DNA of 64,000 bases from Pyrenochaeta sp. MPI-SDFR-AT-0127 (lineage: Eukaryota; Ascomycota; Dothideomycetes; Pleosporales; Cucurbitariaceae). The stretch covers positions 868,001 to 932,000 of the forward strand of contig JAGTJM010000003.1 in the NCBI GenBank assembly GCA_020747015.1, given 5' to 3'. A model generated the notes under the pieces. The model made no database searches, was not told the DNA's origin, and was given only the letters and a program-made list of their open reading frames with translations. Shown here piece after piece: positions 1 through 10,000 of the stretch (its first letter is position 1; each line of letters opens with the position of its first letter). The position numbers and the translations under genes were made by a program.

Positions 1-263
1 AGCATGGAGCAGACGTCAATGTACAAACTTATAGGACCGCACTACGGCGGGCGGCGGAGAAGGGTCATGAGCCTATTGTGAGACTGCTACTTGAGCATGG
101 AGCGGATGTTAATGGAAACGAAAGATACGTTGGGACCCCACTACAGCAGGCGGCGAAGAATGGTCATGAGTCTGTTGTAAGACTGCTGATTGAGCGCGGA
201 GCACATCAAAAACGGTTGAGTCGTAAGGCCAAAGGCTATATTGAGTCGCTTGAGATCGTTTAG
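1..263 (+). CDS. Ankyrin-repeat protein, 3' end only
   Basis: The frame is open from base 3 to the stop at 261-263 and enters from outside the window. It encodes at least two ankyrin repeats with the hallmark HGADVN and EKGHEPIVRLLLEHGADVN-type consensus (helix pair, then GADVN turn). A degenerate third repeat ends RLLIERGAHQKR, followed by a short basic tail. Ankyrin repeats are protein-binding scaffolds. Fungal proteins of this kind often carry NACHT, F-box or other N-terminal domains, but nothing here shows which, so the partner and role cannot be given. It is partial by position, with no sign of a break. Confidence 0.85.
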   Translation, partial: HGADVNVQTYRTALRRAAEKGHEPIVRLLLEHGADVNGNERYVGTPLQQAAKNGHESVVRLLIERGAHQKRLSRKAKGYIESLEIV

Positions 264-498
264 GAAGTACGGCGACTACAAAGATATATACTTCAACGAG
301 TTTGGTAGCTCCTTATCTTCACGAATATTCTGATACCGCCTACTTGCTCGTAAACGATTGGTATTTAGTGGATGAAAATTTGCCTGTCAATCTAACAACC
401 GCCCGCTATGCAACCTCAACCCAACACAGTAAATGCAAAATACCTCTCTAGACCCCCAACTCAGCGCCATCTAATGCATGTACACAAGTCTAAGCCAT

Positions 499-2001
499 CT
501 ATTTCACAGCATGTCTAACCACACCCTCAGCAACCCAGCTACCATTAAATTTCTCCTCTAGAACTCTGAGCTTGGAGAAAAAGACATCATCGTCCACATA
601 GGCGCCTTTGAGCCACCGCTCTCCCTTAGTCGCATCGAAAGCTTTCCTAGCATGCAACACCCGCCGATTATCGAAAATCACACACTCGCCCTCGTTTAGC
701 CTGTACTCGAAGAGATTGTCCTCACTGCTCAACAACTTCTCGTACGCATGGGCAGCAGCAATGTACGAGCGGAGTGAGGTCTGATTGTTGGTACCGATAC
801 GCGCTTCGAAGGGGCCCTGGAACGGGGGAGACCAGTTTACGCGCTTAATAGCGAGATTGGTCGGTTCGCTGTATTTGGGATAAGGGAAGAGCTCGATTGT
901 TGGGCGATTGAAGTGATAGTGGAATGTGGGGTGGTGGTAATGGTACGTAACAGGGAAGTTGCAAAGGGTTCGAAATTGGCCTGCAGATTTGCGTTGTAGT
1001 TGGTGTGCTGCGTGGAAGGAATCGCTGAAGAATGATTCACCGCCTGGCGTTCGCGCGCGGAGAGAATGAAGAAGCTGGAGATGCGGTGGGTTGGAGGTAT
1101 AGAGCAAGTCCATGTGGAGACCGAGGAACTGTGGTGTGTAGGCAATGTTCTCGGCTTTTGGTTTTGAACGGACATCCCAGGTGCGGCCGTAGAAAGTATC
1201 CTTGAGGGTGCCGATGCGGGAGGCAAGCTCGACGACAGATTCTTCTGAGTCGGGGACATTCTTGAGGAAGAGCAGGCCATATTGGTTAAGGTGAGTGAGT
1301 GCATCGAAGAGAGTCTCGTCTGAAGACATGTAGTCGGTGTAGTCCACCCACTTGTTATCCTTGGTAATTTTTTGCCTATCCCATAAGACTCGGTCATCAT
1401 GTCTTACACCACCTCGCAATTCGACTTCTGTGTTGAGTGCTCTTCTTAGCCAGTCGATTGAATGCCTTGTGCGGTGTTCTGGGCCATATCCCTTGACATC
1501 AGTCTTCCACTCCAGCTCAATAGATAATCCCTTTTCCTCATCGACTACAGATCTACAGCTTCCCTCTAAATCTTCCGGAATGTCTGAAGTTTGGAACAAT
1601 TTCTGCTTGCTGTCTGGGTCTCTGCACAGTGGGCACGTGCAGCTATCGCGTAGGAAGACTGTGTCGAATATCTTGGGATCTCCATCAATATTTACGGCGA
1701 TGCATTTTGCTGGTTTACCATCCAATTGGCCAATGTTGGTATCATCGTGTATTATCGACTCCTGCTCTTTCGCCAGTTTTAATTCCTGCTCTGGTTGTTG
1801 CTGCTCTTCAAGTTTGGTCGGCCGCTTTGGGCCACCCGTCGCAGGGCTCCATCCGGCATGTTCTGCGGCACTCGGAGACCTGCTCCAGAAGGCTTTGAAA
1901 AAGAATTGCCGTCGCTGCGCGGCAGTTTTGACCCTACAGCAGCGCGTAGTTTGCGAGTGTAAATTTCGCAAGGAAATTTTGGTGGTGATGTTGATCGACA
2001 T
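499..2001 (-). CDS. Gamma-butyrobetaine / trimethyllysine dioxygenase-like, mitochondrial
   Basis: A single-exon protein of 500 aa in the Fe(II)/2-oxoglutarate TauD family, of the kind that hydroxylates gamma-butyrobetaine (last step of carnitine synthesis) or trimethyllysine (first step). Residues 1-45 are rich in Arg and Ser/Thr with almost no acids, fitting a mitochondrial presequence. Residues about 97-190 match the GBBH N-terminal domain with its zinc-type cysteines (SCTCPLC at 120-126). The catalytic domain follows, with the iron ligands visible as HMD (His296, Asp298) and the distal His450 in RRVLHARKAF. The C-terminus GAYVDDDVFFSKLRVL favours GBBH over TMLH, but only weakly. It is divergently transcribed from TPC1, with start codons 227 bp apart. 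Confidence 0.85.
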   Translation of the reverse strand: MSINITTKISLRNLHSQTTRCCRVKTAAQRRQFFFKAFWSRSPSAAEHAGWSPATGGPKRPTKLEEQQQPEQELKLAKEQESIIHDDTNIGQLDGKPAKCIAVNIDGDPKIFDTVFLRDSCTCPLCRDPDSKQKLFQTSDIPEDLEGSCRSVVDEEKGLSIELEWKTDVKGYGPEHRTRHSIDWLRRALNTEVELRGGVRHDDRVLWDRQKITKDNKWVDYTDYMSSDETLFDALTHLNQYGLLFLKNVPDSEESVVELASRIGTLKDTFYGRTWDVRSKPKAENIAYTPQFLGLHMDLLYTSNPPHLQLLHSLRARTPGGESFFSDSFHAAHQLQRKSAGQFRTLCNFPVTYHYHHPTFHYHFNRPTIELFPYPKYSEPTNLAIKRVNWSPPFQGPFEARIGTNNQTSLRSYIAAAHAYEKLLSSEDNLFEYRLNEGECVIFDNRRVLHARKAFDATKGERWLKGAYVDDDVFFSKLRVLEEKFNGSWVAEGVVRHAVK

Positions 2002-2227
2002 GGTTTGGCAGCTGTCAAAGGTCTGGATCTGGCGGGGTCGCTTTCCTTTTCAAACGCCGAAGCATTGGAAACATTCGCCCGAGACCGAGGTGTTCCATCA
2101 CCCACCATTCCCCATTTCTCCGGCTACTCCCACTCATTTGACTAAATCCACCACACATCGGCAGTTGGTATCGCATCTGGCGCTGTGGCACGTGTACACC
2201 ACCCTCTGCCATTGAGCCGCTGGGCGC

Positions 2228-3246
2228 ATGTCTGAGGGCGTCGCACAGCTCAAGCATGAGGGTTCTCAGAGACAGGTAGTCGTTGCGGGCGCGGTCGCAG
2301 GCTTGGTCTCGCGGTACGCTATTTTCCTCGCCATTGAACCAGCTACGGGTACTCATATGGCGACAGCTTCGTTATAGCTCCCCTCGATGTTATAAAGATA
2401 CGCCTGCAACTCCAAATCCACTCGCTTTCCGACCCCCTTAGTGTCCGTGACGTCCATGGTCCAGTCTATAAAGGAACACTCGGCACCCTCAAGCAGATCC
2501 TTCGCGAAGAGGGTATCACAGGGCTATGGAAGGGCAACATACCAGCTGAGCTGATGTACTTGACGTATGGCAGTGTCCAGTTCTCAGCATATACGTACAT
2601 GTCGCACTTGCTGGAGTCGTCTCTGCCACCAGCGTATGCGCTTCCCAGCTCTGCGACGTCCTTCATCAGTGGCGCCTCCGCCGGTGCTGCCGCGACGACA
2701 GCCACATACCCCCTCGACCTCTTGCGCACACGCTTTGCTGCTCAGGGTACTGATCGTGTATACACGTCTATCATTGCTTCGGTCAAGCACATTGCGCAGC
2801 ATGAGGGGCCAACAGGCTTCTTCCGCGGCCTCGGAGCGGGTGTTAGCCAAATTGTTCCGTACATGGGCCTCTTCTTCGCCAGCTATGAGAGCTTGAAGCC
2901 TGCCATGGCTAACTCGCCTATTCCATTACCACTTGGAAGTTCAGATGCTGTCGCTGGTGTTATTGCTAGCGTCTTGTCGAAGACTGCTGTCTACCCCCTA
3001 GACACCACACGAAAACGTCTGCAGGTCCAGGGGCCTACCCGAGATCGATACGTGCATCGCAACATCCCCACGTACACTGGCGTTGTCAGCACTGTACTGC
3101 GCATATGGAAGCACGAAGGGCGACGCGGCTTATATCGAGGCTTAACAGTCAGTCTACTCAAGGCTGCTCCTGCGAGTGCGGTCACAATGTGGACATATGA
3201 GCGAGCAATGGCATTCATGACGTCTTTCGATGGAGATCAAGTGTAG
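2228..3246 (+). CDS. TPC1: Mitochondrial thiamine pyrophosphate carrier
   Basis: Two exons, 2228-2313 and 2367-3246 (53-nt intron, GTACGC...GACAG), give 321 aa, the usual length of a mitochondrial carrier. All three carrier repeats carry the PX(D/E)XX(K/R) signature: PLDVIKIR, PLDLLRTR and PLDTTRKR. The GLWKGN and GLYRGL blocks with downstream helices are typical of the Tpc1 branch, which exchanges thiamine pyrophosphate across the inner mitochondrial membrane for enzymes such as pyruvate dehydrogenase. The start is the first ATG of exon 1 (MSEGVAQLKHEGSQ). The splice restores FVIAPLDV across the junction. Assignment to Tpc1 rather than another carrier rests on overall resemblance. Confidence 0.85.
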
Positions 3247-3383
3247 GATTGAGGTACTTGTACACTACATGCATGGGTCGGCGTTAAGATACCAATTCAT
3301 GATTCACTACGTCTGTAAAGCGTGTTGGACACTCACTGCTCTTAACATTCTCAAAGCTTTGCGTTTCTTTTACTGTCATCGAG

Positions 3384-4073
3384 TCACTGAACATTCTTCT
3401 CCAGCCACTCTTCCCACTGCTGCTGTGTCCAGCTACTGCTGATATCATTGTTGACAACCCCATCAAATACCACGGTAGGCGTGACATGCACACCCACCAA
3501 CCGGTTCGCCTTTACTTGTATCTTCACATCATTGGTGACGCCATTTCCAGTGTTCAGACTTCCGTCTACACCCGGCTTGTCACTGATATGCAATAGATCA
3601 TAAACCTTGTTCTCGTCCACGCCCACGCTCCCAGCAATCTTAGCTAGGCGTTTGTACGTCGCATTGCGTGTCTCATTGACCACATTGACGTCGAAGAAAT
3701 CCTTCTGCTGATCAAATAGCGCGGCGCTGAATTCGTAGAACTTGGACGAGTCAACTTTCTGCACGGCATACCCGGCTTCATGGACAAGAGTGCTCGACGG
3801 GTGCCAGGGCTGGATTTGCTGTCTAAAAATTGTCACGACGCGGTCGCCGTACTTCTCGAGGAGAGTGGTGCGGAGCGAGGTGGTGTAGATAGTTTTGAAG
3901 AGCTTTTGGGAGAATGGGCAAACGTAATCGAGGTCTGCAATTGGGTTAGATTAGGATAAAGCTGTTAGGTAGAGTAGGCGAGAGAACGCACATAACTCAA
4001 TGGTATGAACGGCTCTTGGCTGGATGGCCTTTGAAGCCAGCTTCTGACCTGCGAATTTGGGTGCGAGGGCCAT
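3384..4073 (-). CDS. DSBA-like thioredoxin-fold protein
   Basis: Two exons on the minus strand: 4073-3992 (MALAPKFAGQKLASKAIQPR...) and 3934-3384, with a 57-nt intron (GTGCGT...TTGCAG) through a Tyr codon, giving 210 aa. The strand-helix start reads YLDYVCPFSQKLF, a thioredoxin-fold active-site position with CPFS (one Cys, then Ser) in place of CxxC. The mostly helical insertion and the VHVTPTVVFDGVV segment (cis-Pro after Thr) are typical of DSBA/2-hydroxychromene isomerase-type folds. A single active-site cysteine suggests glutathione- or monothiol-type chemistry instead of disulfide oxidation. There is no signal peptide, and the substrate is unknown. Confidence 0.72.
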
Positions 4074-4752
4074 TGTCACTGATGTTGTCGAGTACCAAAG
4101 GGGAATTGAAGATTGTGTAGGGACTTAAACTGTTGGAAGACTGAAGTCAATGGAAGAAGCTTCACTTTTATTGTACGATTCCTCGGAACAGCACGCAATC
4201 TTACGCTCAATGAGACGAGGGGTAGCTGCGGATCTTAAAGAGCTCGAAACCACAGACATGACGACAGCGGGGTCGTTCACAACGCGTCCTCTCGCGTGCG
4301 AAGTAATGGGCCGAAGCCACCAGACCCAAGGTGCTCAGTCATGCTTTGGAAGCCGAATTCAAGAAACCTTCTCTAGAAAAGTTTCTTGGGGCGGGCATTG
4401 ATCGGTGAACTTATTTGCTTGTGACCCTGAGCTTTCCTTCTGACAAGTTACTCAGACTGGTTCAATCGCACCTTTCCAGTGCGAGAGGCGTGCACTGTCT
4501 AATCCAATATATCTCATAATCCTTTTTGGGAATATACTTTCGGGCTTTCATGCCAATCCCTCCATTTGTCAAGACGAAGGATCCAGAATGGACAGCTTGC
4601 CCCTCCCCCACCAAGCCTCGACCAAGCGCTCAAGTCCGCACACCTCCGAACTCATGCCTGAATATCCCACGGACAACTGCCGTGTCCCTTGAGCTGATAA
4701 TTCCATACCGACTTTACTCTCCGCCCTACAGCAGTCCTTACGGTACTCAAAC
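4074..4752. promoter_or_regulatory. Divergent intergenic region
   Basis: This 679 bp lies between the starts of the DSBA-like gene (-) and the ANCHR-like gene (+), so it should hold both promoters. A short plus-strand ORF at 4150-4401 has no recognisable content and no splice support. The one structured element is the inverted repeat at 4360-4388. From 4600 to 4752 the plus strand is C- and CT-rich, as in fungal 5' leaders. Confidence 0.4.
4360..4388. repeat. Imperfect palindrome with perfect 8-bp arms
   Basis: CAAGAAAC at 4360-4367 is the exact reverse complement of GTTTCTTG at 4381-4388, across a 13-nt spacer that is itself TC/GA-rich. It contains GAA and TTC blocks but not the exact 5-bp spacing of a heat-shock element. 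It could be a dimeric factor site or chance. Confidence 0.3.
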
Positions 4753-5940
4753 ATGTCCGATGGCACACCAAACTCAATAGACAACGACCTTCTCGCTCGC
4801 CTTAACGCGCTCAAGAAGTCTTCGGTCAGCCTCAATACCAACCACAACTCCTCGATAGCTCAGTCCGATCCTCCAAAACCTACAGATGATCTTGCTGCTC
4901 GATTTGCGCGCCTCGGTTCTGCATCGCCATCCGGCTCTCCACAGCCTTCACGAACAACGTCTACGAATAGCGCAGGTGCCCCAATCGTAGCTCCCGGCGC
5001 GTCTGGCTATTTAGAAGGAATAGCGCAAGGCGTTGGAGGTGGGAATGTCGAATTTAATGAAGAAGATGAGAAGACCCTAGAGGAGCTGCTTAGCGAATTA
5101 AATGGAGCGGTGGGCGACAGAAAGGACTGGGATGTCTCAAGACAAGAGCAGCAAGATGTTGGGAAGCTGTTGAAGGACATGAAGAGAATTCTACCAGAAG
5201 TAGTGAACAGTAGGGCACATGACCCGAAAACCGCAGCTGCAAAAGGTGGTCCAGGCATCAAGGAAGAGCTCACAGATTGGGAGAGCATCGAAGTCAATGT
5301 AGGGGCTGGAGGCGTCAACGCAGGTCGAGAGGACGCATCGGATCATGACGAAGAGGATGAAGAAGGCAAGAAAAAAACTGAGGATGACGAGGCAGACGAT
5401 GTGATTGCAAGAGTCATGGCCGAGTTGGAGATAAGCAAGAAATATGACCCTCCTTCTCCTCCTCCTGAAGATGACAATCCGGACTCGGGTGACGACAAGT
5501 CCAAGCCCAAGGACAATCCAAGAGAAAGCAGAGATAACACCACTGATGATGGCTTTACTCTACCCGCAGCACCGAGCGGACTCCCCGAAGACGACTTTGC
5601 TCGCACTCAGGCCATCGAAGATGCCTTCACAGCGCGTCTGGCCGCGCTTGCCTCTTCCACGCCGCAGACAGACTCGTTAGGCATGCCATCCGCGCCCTCT
5701 TTCGCACCCCAGAAGAAGCCTCCCTTGTCATCCAGTCTGCAGAAACGCGTTGACGATGAGGTCGACACATGGTGTATTATCTGTCAAGACGACGCCACGT
5801 TGAAATGCACAGGCTGCGACGGAGATTTGTACTGCCAGAATTGTTGGATGGAGGGCCATAGAGGAGAGTCTGCTGGGTTCGAGGAAAGAAGGCACAAGGC
5901 AGTGCTTTATGCGAAGAAGAAAAAGCAAGCTGCCGCTTAG
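4753..5940 (+). CDS. ANCHR/ZFYVE19-like zinc-finger protein
   Basis: A single exon of 395 aa. The N-terminus (IDNDLLARLNALKKS, then DDLAARFARLGS at about 40-52) carries repeated short amphipathic motifs seen in ANCHR-type proteins that bind ESCRT-III/VPS4. The middle is acidic and low-complexity (about 190-290). A C-terminal B-box-like zinc finger at about 338-380 has the pattern WCIICQDDATLKCTGC...YCQNCW..GH and a basic end KKKKQ. In animals ANCHR delays abscission through VPS4 in the NoCut checkpoint. The fungal role is inferred only. The start ATG at 4753 (MSDGTPNSIDNDLL) is the first in frame and sits before the conserved motif. Confidence 0.75.
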   Translation: MSDGTPNSIDNDLLARLNALKKSSVSLNTNHNSSIAQSDPPKPTDDLAARFARLGSASPSGSPQPSRTTSTNSAGAPIVAPGASGYLEGIAQGVGGGNVEFNEEDEKTLEELLSELNGAVGDRKDWDVSRQEQQDVGKLLKDMKRILPEVVNSRAHDPKTAAAKGGPGIKEELTDWESIEVNVGAGGVNAGREDASDHDEEDEEGKKKTEDDEADDVIARVMAELEISKKYDPPSPPPEDDNPDSGDDKSKPKDNPRESRDNTTDDGFTLPAAPSGLPEDDFARTQAIEDAFTARLAALASSTPQTDSLGMPSAPSFAPQKKPPLSSSLQKRVDDEVDTWCIICQDDATLKCTGCDGDLYCQNCWMEGHRGESAGFEERRHKAVLYAKKKKQAAA

Positions 5941-7001
5941 GAGATCATACTTAATCCACGAGTAAGGACATATCGAGCATCTGGTCGACAGTGTCCAGCT
6001 GGAGTGCACTTTTGAGACGCAGCGTCCGACACATGACAATGCAACTGTCCAAGGCACCCAACGAACCAACTGAGTTTGTAACGATGAGCTATGAGTAATA
6101 TTTCATGTGCGGCAACGTGAGTCACAGCGATCCCGCCGCACATCTATCTGCTAACAGAATCACAGTACTGGACAGAATACAATTTTCCTTTCTGGCTTCC
6201 TATTAAGGTCGCGAGCCATATCTGCCGCTATGCACAGCCAAGGTGCACACGATTTAGTTCAAAGGAGCAGCAGAGGCGTTCAGCATACTCATCGTGCTCC
6301 ATGGCCCTCAACTCCACAGCCTCACCCTCTTCAGCGCATTCTGCTAGTAGTACCCCGAGATCGCTTCACTCTCTTCTAAAAAGATGAGGAAGTGATTGAA
6401 ATGTAGCGATGCTGACAGGAAGATGATAACCAAGTGGCTGGCCGCTCAGTGCAGAGACTGAGGAACGAGGAAGCTGGGAAATGATGCAAACAGTAGGCTT
6501 TTGTATATCGAAGTAGTCAATTATACTAAATACGAACATCAAGCATCTTGAACAGGTAACACTGAGACGCTTTTCCGTACCGTAACATGTCTGACTTCTA
6601 AAAGTTCCCCCGGAAAAGTAGCAACACTTATAAGTCTGTAACGACAGTCACGTTACCATCATGCCCAACACGTCAAAACTCTCTAATCTTCAGCGAGAAC
6701 AGCTTATGAAGTGGGATCAGATTGAAATACTACTAAGAGAAGAGGGATATAGATGAGTCGGATGAATCAAAACCAAAACGCCAGACCCAAGCCCAAACCG
6801 CAACGTGCTGCTATCTCAAAGAGCACGTTTTTATGCTGGCCCCTATACTCATGAAGCGGATATATAAAAAAAAAGTAACAAGGGGGTCATAGATCAAAGA
6901 CCAATCCCACCTAACAGCAAACCCTCCCTTTCCTTGTATGCGTTACCTCGACGCCAGAAGCCCCCCCTACTTTCTCACGCAGAATCTAAAATACATGAGA
7001 C
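5941..7001. other. Convergent intergenic region, no gene seen
   Basis: This 1.06 kb separates the 3' ends of the ANCHR-like gene (+) and SIN3 (-). Both strands hold only short ORFs without domain character. It probably contains two long 3' UTRs. An A-run at 6866-6874 (within TATATAAAAAAAAAGT) is the only low-complexity tract. Confidence 0.4.
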
Positions 7002-10000
7002 CTACAAAGCCTCCTCCATTTCCACGTCCGCATCATTGGCTTCCTTCTTGACCTCTTCCAGGTCCTTCTTGAAAGCCGTCTTTTTCGCATCTACGTCATC
7101 ACGACTAAGGTCTTTCATCCACGTGTTGTTCCTAACCAAAATCTCCTGCACACGATCGCGCCTCGAATCATTGAGTGCCTTGTACTCCTCTGCAGGTTTG
7201 GGTACTGCCTCGCTTAGACCAGCGCGCACACTGTCCGGTTGCAAGAAGTACTGCACGCCACCAATGCCGAACGGTTCGCTATGGACGAACGTCATGCCGT
7301 AGGCAGCTGGGCTAATGGAAACGGTGATCTTGTCGCTATGCTTGACGTGTTCGAAACGGTCATCTTCGGAGAGATCTTCGGTCTTTGCAAGGCGTTTCTT
7401 AAGGTAGGGATAGTGAACACAAGAAACATCGACTTCCTCGGTGGGCTCGACAGCCATGTAGGAGGCAACATACGCTCGCCAGCGTTTCACGCGATCGAGG
7501 GTGTTGAACTCAAAAGTCGGATCATCCTTTTTGAAGAGCCGCACAAATGCTTCCGCTTTCGCGGGATCCTAGTGCAAAGTTAGTGACAATAATATGGGAA
7601 CAAGTATCTACAGCACTTACATAAGTGATACGGTAGGTATCAGTATCCTTGGCGTACTTTTCAACTGCCTTTCGGTAGCTTATCTCGCTCTTGTGGGTCG
7701 TCGTGTCGTTAATCCGATCTTTGCGGAAGAGGTTATAGATATCAAGGCTCTTATCCTTGTTATCATGACTTACGACAGCAAGTGCGAATCGGACGAGCGA
7801 GCTGAGCAACCTGTCGAATGAGTACAGTTGCCATCCAATTTGAAGATAGTAACGTCGAAGTGTCTCCTCAATGAAGTTCATGTCCACTTCACCAGTCACC
7901 TGGTCCTGAAACAAGTCAAGGACCTGCTGGTAGTAGTTCGCTGACGCAGAAGTGTCCTTGAAGAAGTCCTCAGGCTGCTTGTCCAACATCTTTAGTCTTT
8001 GCGCTGCCTTCGGCTCCTTGGCACGCATTATGACCCTTCGGACTTCCTCCTCGCTCTCCTTGAGCTTCAACAGCCTCTCGTATAGCAAGACGAACATACG
8101 GAAGAAGCAGTATATCGATGCGTTTGCATACATGTTGTACTCGATCCTTCGATAAGGCTCTTCGTGTTCAAACTCCTTGTCGCCAAAAGCTGTTGGAATA
8201 GCAGCGTACTCCACCCAATGGCTTGATGGGCGCTCGTCGCGAGGGTTCGAGTTTGAGCTGTCGCCAGCAGCCTCATCTTCAACTCCTGAAGCAATTTCGG
8301 GTGTAGTGTCTCTACTCGCTGACGCAACGCTATCCTCTTTGTCCTTTCGGGACTTGCTGCGGGGATCAAGGACATCGCGACGAAGGTCGCCCTTCTTGGG
8401 TTTCTGCGACCGCTGGGAAACATCTTCATCAGGGCTGGGAGTGTCCTCACCGGAATCGTTGGGAGTATCGCGACCAGACGTATGCACTCGCTGTTCGAAC
8501 TTGTTCGCATCAATACCGAAGAAAAGTGGAACAAATTCTTTGATGAATGGGATGACTTTGGAAAAGTCGGCGCCATTGTTGTTGTCCGCGAATGTAAGCA
8601 TCAAACGAGCGACGTCGAAGAGAACCTCCTCGTCTTTGAAGGAGAAAGAAAATTGATAGTCGGGCTGAGAAATCTCCTGGATGGTCTGTTGTCGCTTTTG
8701 CTCCTCATAGCGGACCTGGATCTCATTCGTAAGCGACTTGGGTTGGAATTGTCGTTTGTCCGCCTGCTTGACCGTGATACTCTGGTGATCAAGAGACTTC
8801 CAGAAGATCTTTTGTGTCTGGTCGCGCCAGACCTTCTCCCACTCCCGCTGGGCGGCCTTCCAGTCCTCCAGCTTCGTTTTAAGACGGTGCAGTAATACGG
8901 GCACTACGCTCCACGGCATAGCAAACAACTCTTTGATAACGTCTTTGCCCTTGTCACGGCCATAGATCTTCATAATGACACGCTTGTAGATAGTCTCACT
9001 CTGACCACCGAGGCCGGGAGGTAGCGTAAAAGTCGTCCGATCCTCCATCTTCATAGTGAGGAGTTGGTTGGCAATAGGCTCTAGCTGCTGGATAGTGCGA
9101 TTACAGGCTTCGATGTTGAAGTCATAATCATGACGCTCTTCCTCTATCCTATGCAATCCTTCTTCGAACGTGTTCTTGCGATGAGCAACAAAACCGGAGT
9201 CTTCTGAAGCCCAAGTGGGGTGAGATGCCCATTCATCATTGAGGACTGATCGGCAGAGCTCGTCTCGCCCGCTGCACAACCGCTCGCGCTCACGCTTGGG
9301 AAGGAGTCGGTAGCTTGGTCCGAGGCTGCGACAATTCGAAAGTGAGACTCGGGAGTTGACCGTCTTGGGGCGTGACTTCTGCTCTTCATCTTCGCCCATG
9401 AATTTCTTAAACCAAGTAAATAGTTCCTGGTTTCCGCCAATAAAAGACTGCGCCCGGTAAATGAGTAGCTGCTTGTCGATCAGGTCTTGCGAAAACAAGT
9501 TGCAGAGCTTCAGGAACTCGTTCATGGTGTTCTTGTTTCCAATGAATTTCTTGACACGGTCGAAGAAAGCAAGTTCGTCTTGATTAGGGCTAGTGGTCGT
9601 GGTTGGCGGCATGGGCTCAGGCAGAGCCGGTGTGAGGGTAGGTGAGACTGGTGGGCCATCTGGAACTGTTTGCTTTGCGGCATGTCCTGTTTTAGCGCGC
9701 TGCTTTAAAGCGTCAGTGTGTGCGCCAACTCGTGTACGTTTCTTCGCAAAGAGCATTGTTCTTTCGTGGGATGTGTGTGGGTATTCATAGATAGAAAAGG
9801 GAACACAAAGTGAAGGTGTACTGCCGCCAGCAACGAGAATGTGAGGCGACATGGACGTATGACGATTACACACGCACATATCACCATCACAATCGCAACT
9901 CGCGTCACCCACAGGAGCAGTAGGAAAGGACATTTTAAGGCGCGGTTGAGGTGATCGCTGCGGTGCAGTGGGTGTGAAAGCCAAACGCAAGACAGTGAGA

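Noticed and set aside
1352..2215. 287-codon plus-strand ORF opposite the dioxygenase
   Set aside because: It is antisense to a well-supported single-exon gene with complete active-site residues, and its own sequence is Ser/Cys/Leu-rich without features.
4361..4387. Heat-shock element
   Set aside because: GAA and TTC blocks are present, but the spacing is 3-4 nt in place of the required 2, so the consensus fails.
4150..4401. 83-codon plus-strand ORF in the divergent promoter
   Set aside because: It has no domain, no splice signals and no conserved-looking segment, and it overlaps the inverted repeat.
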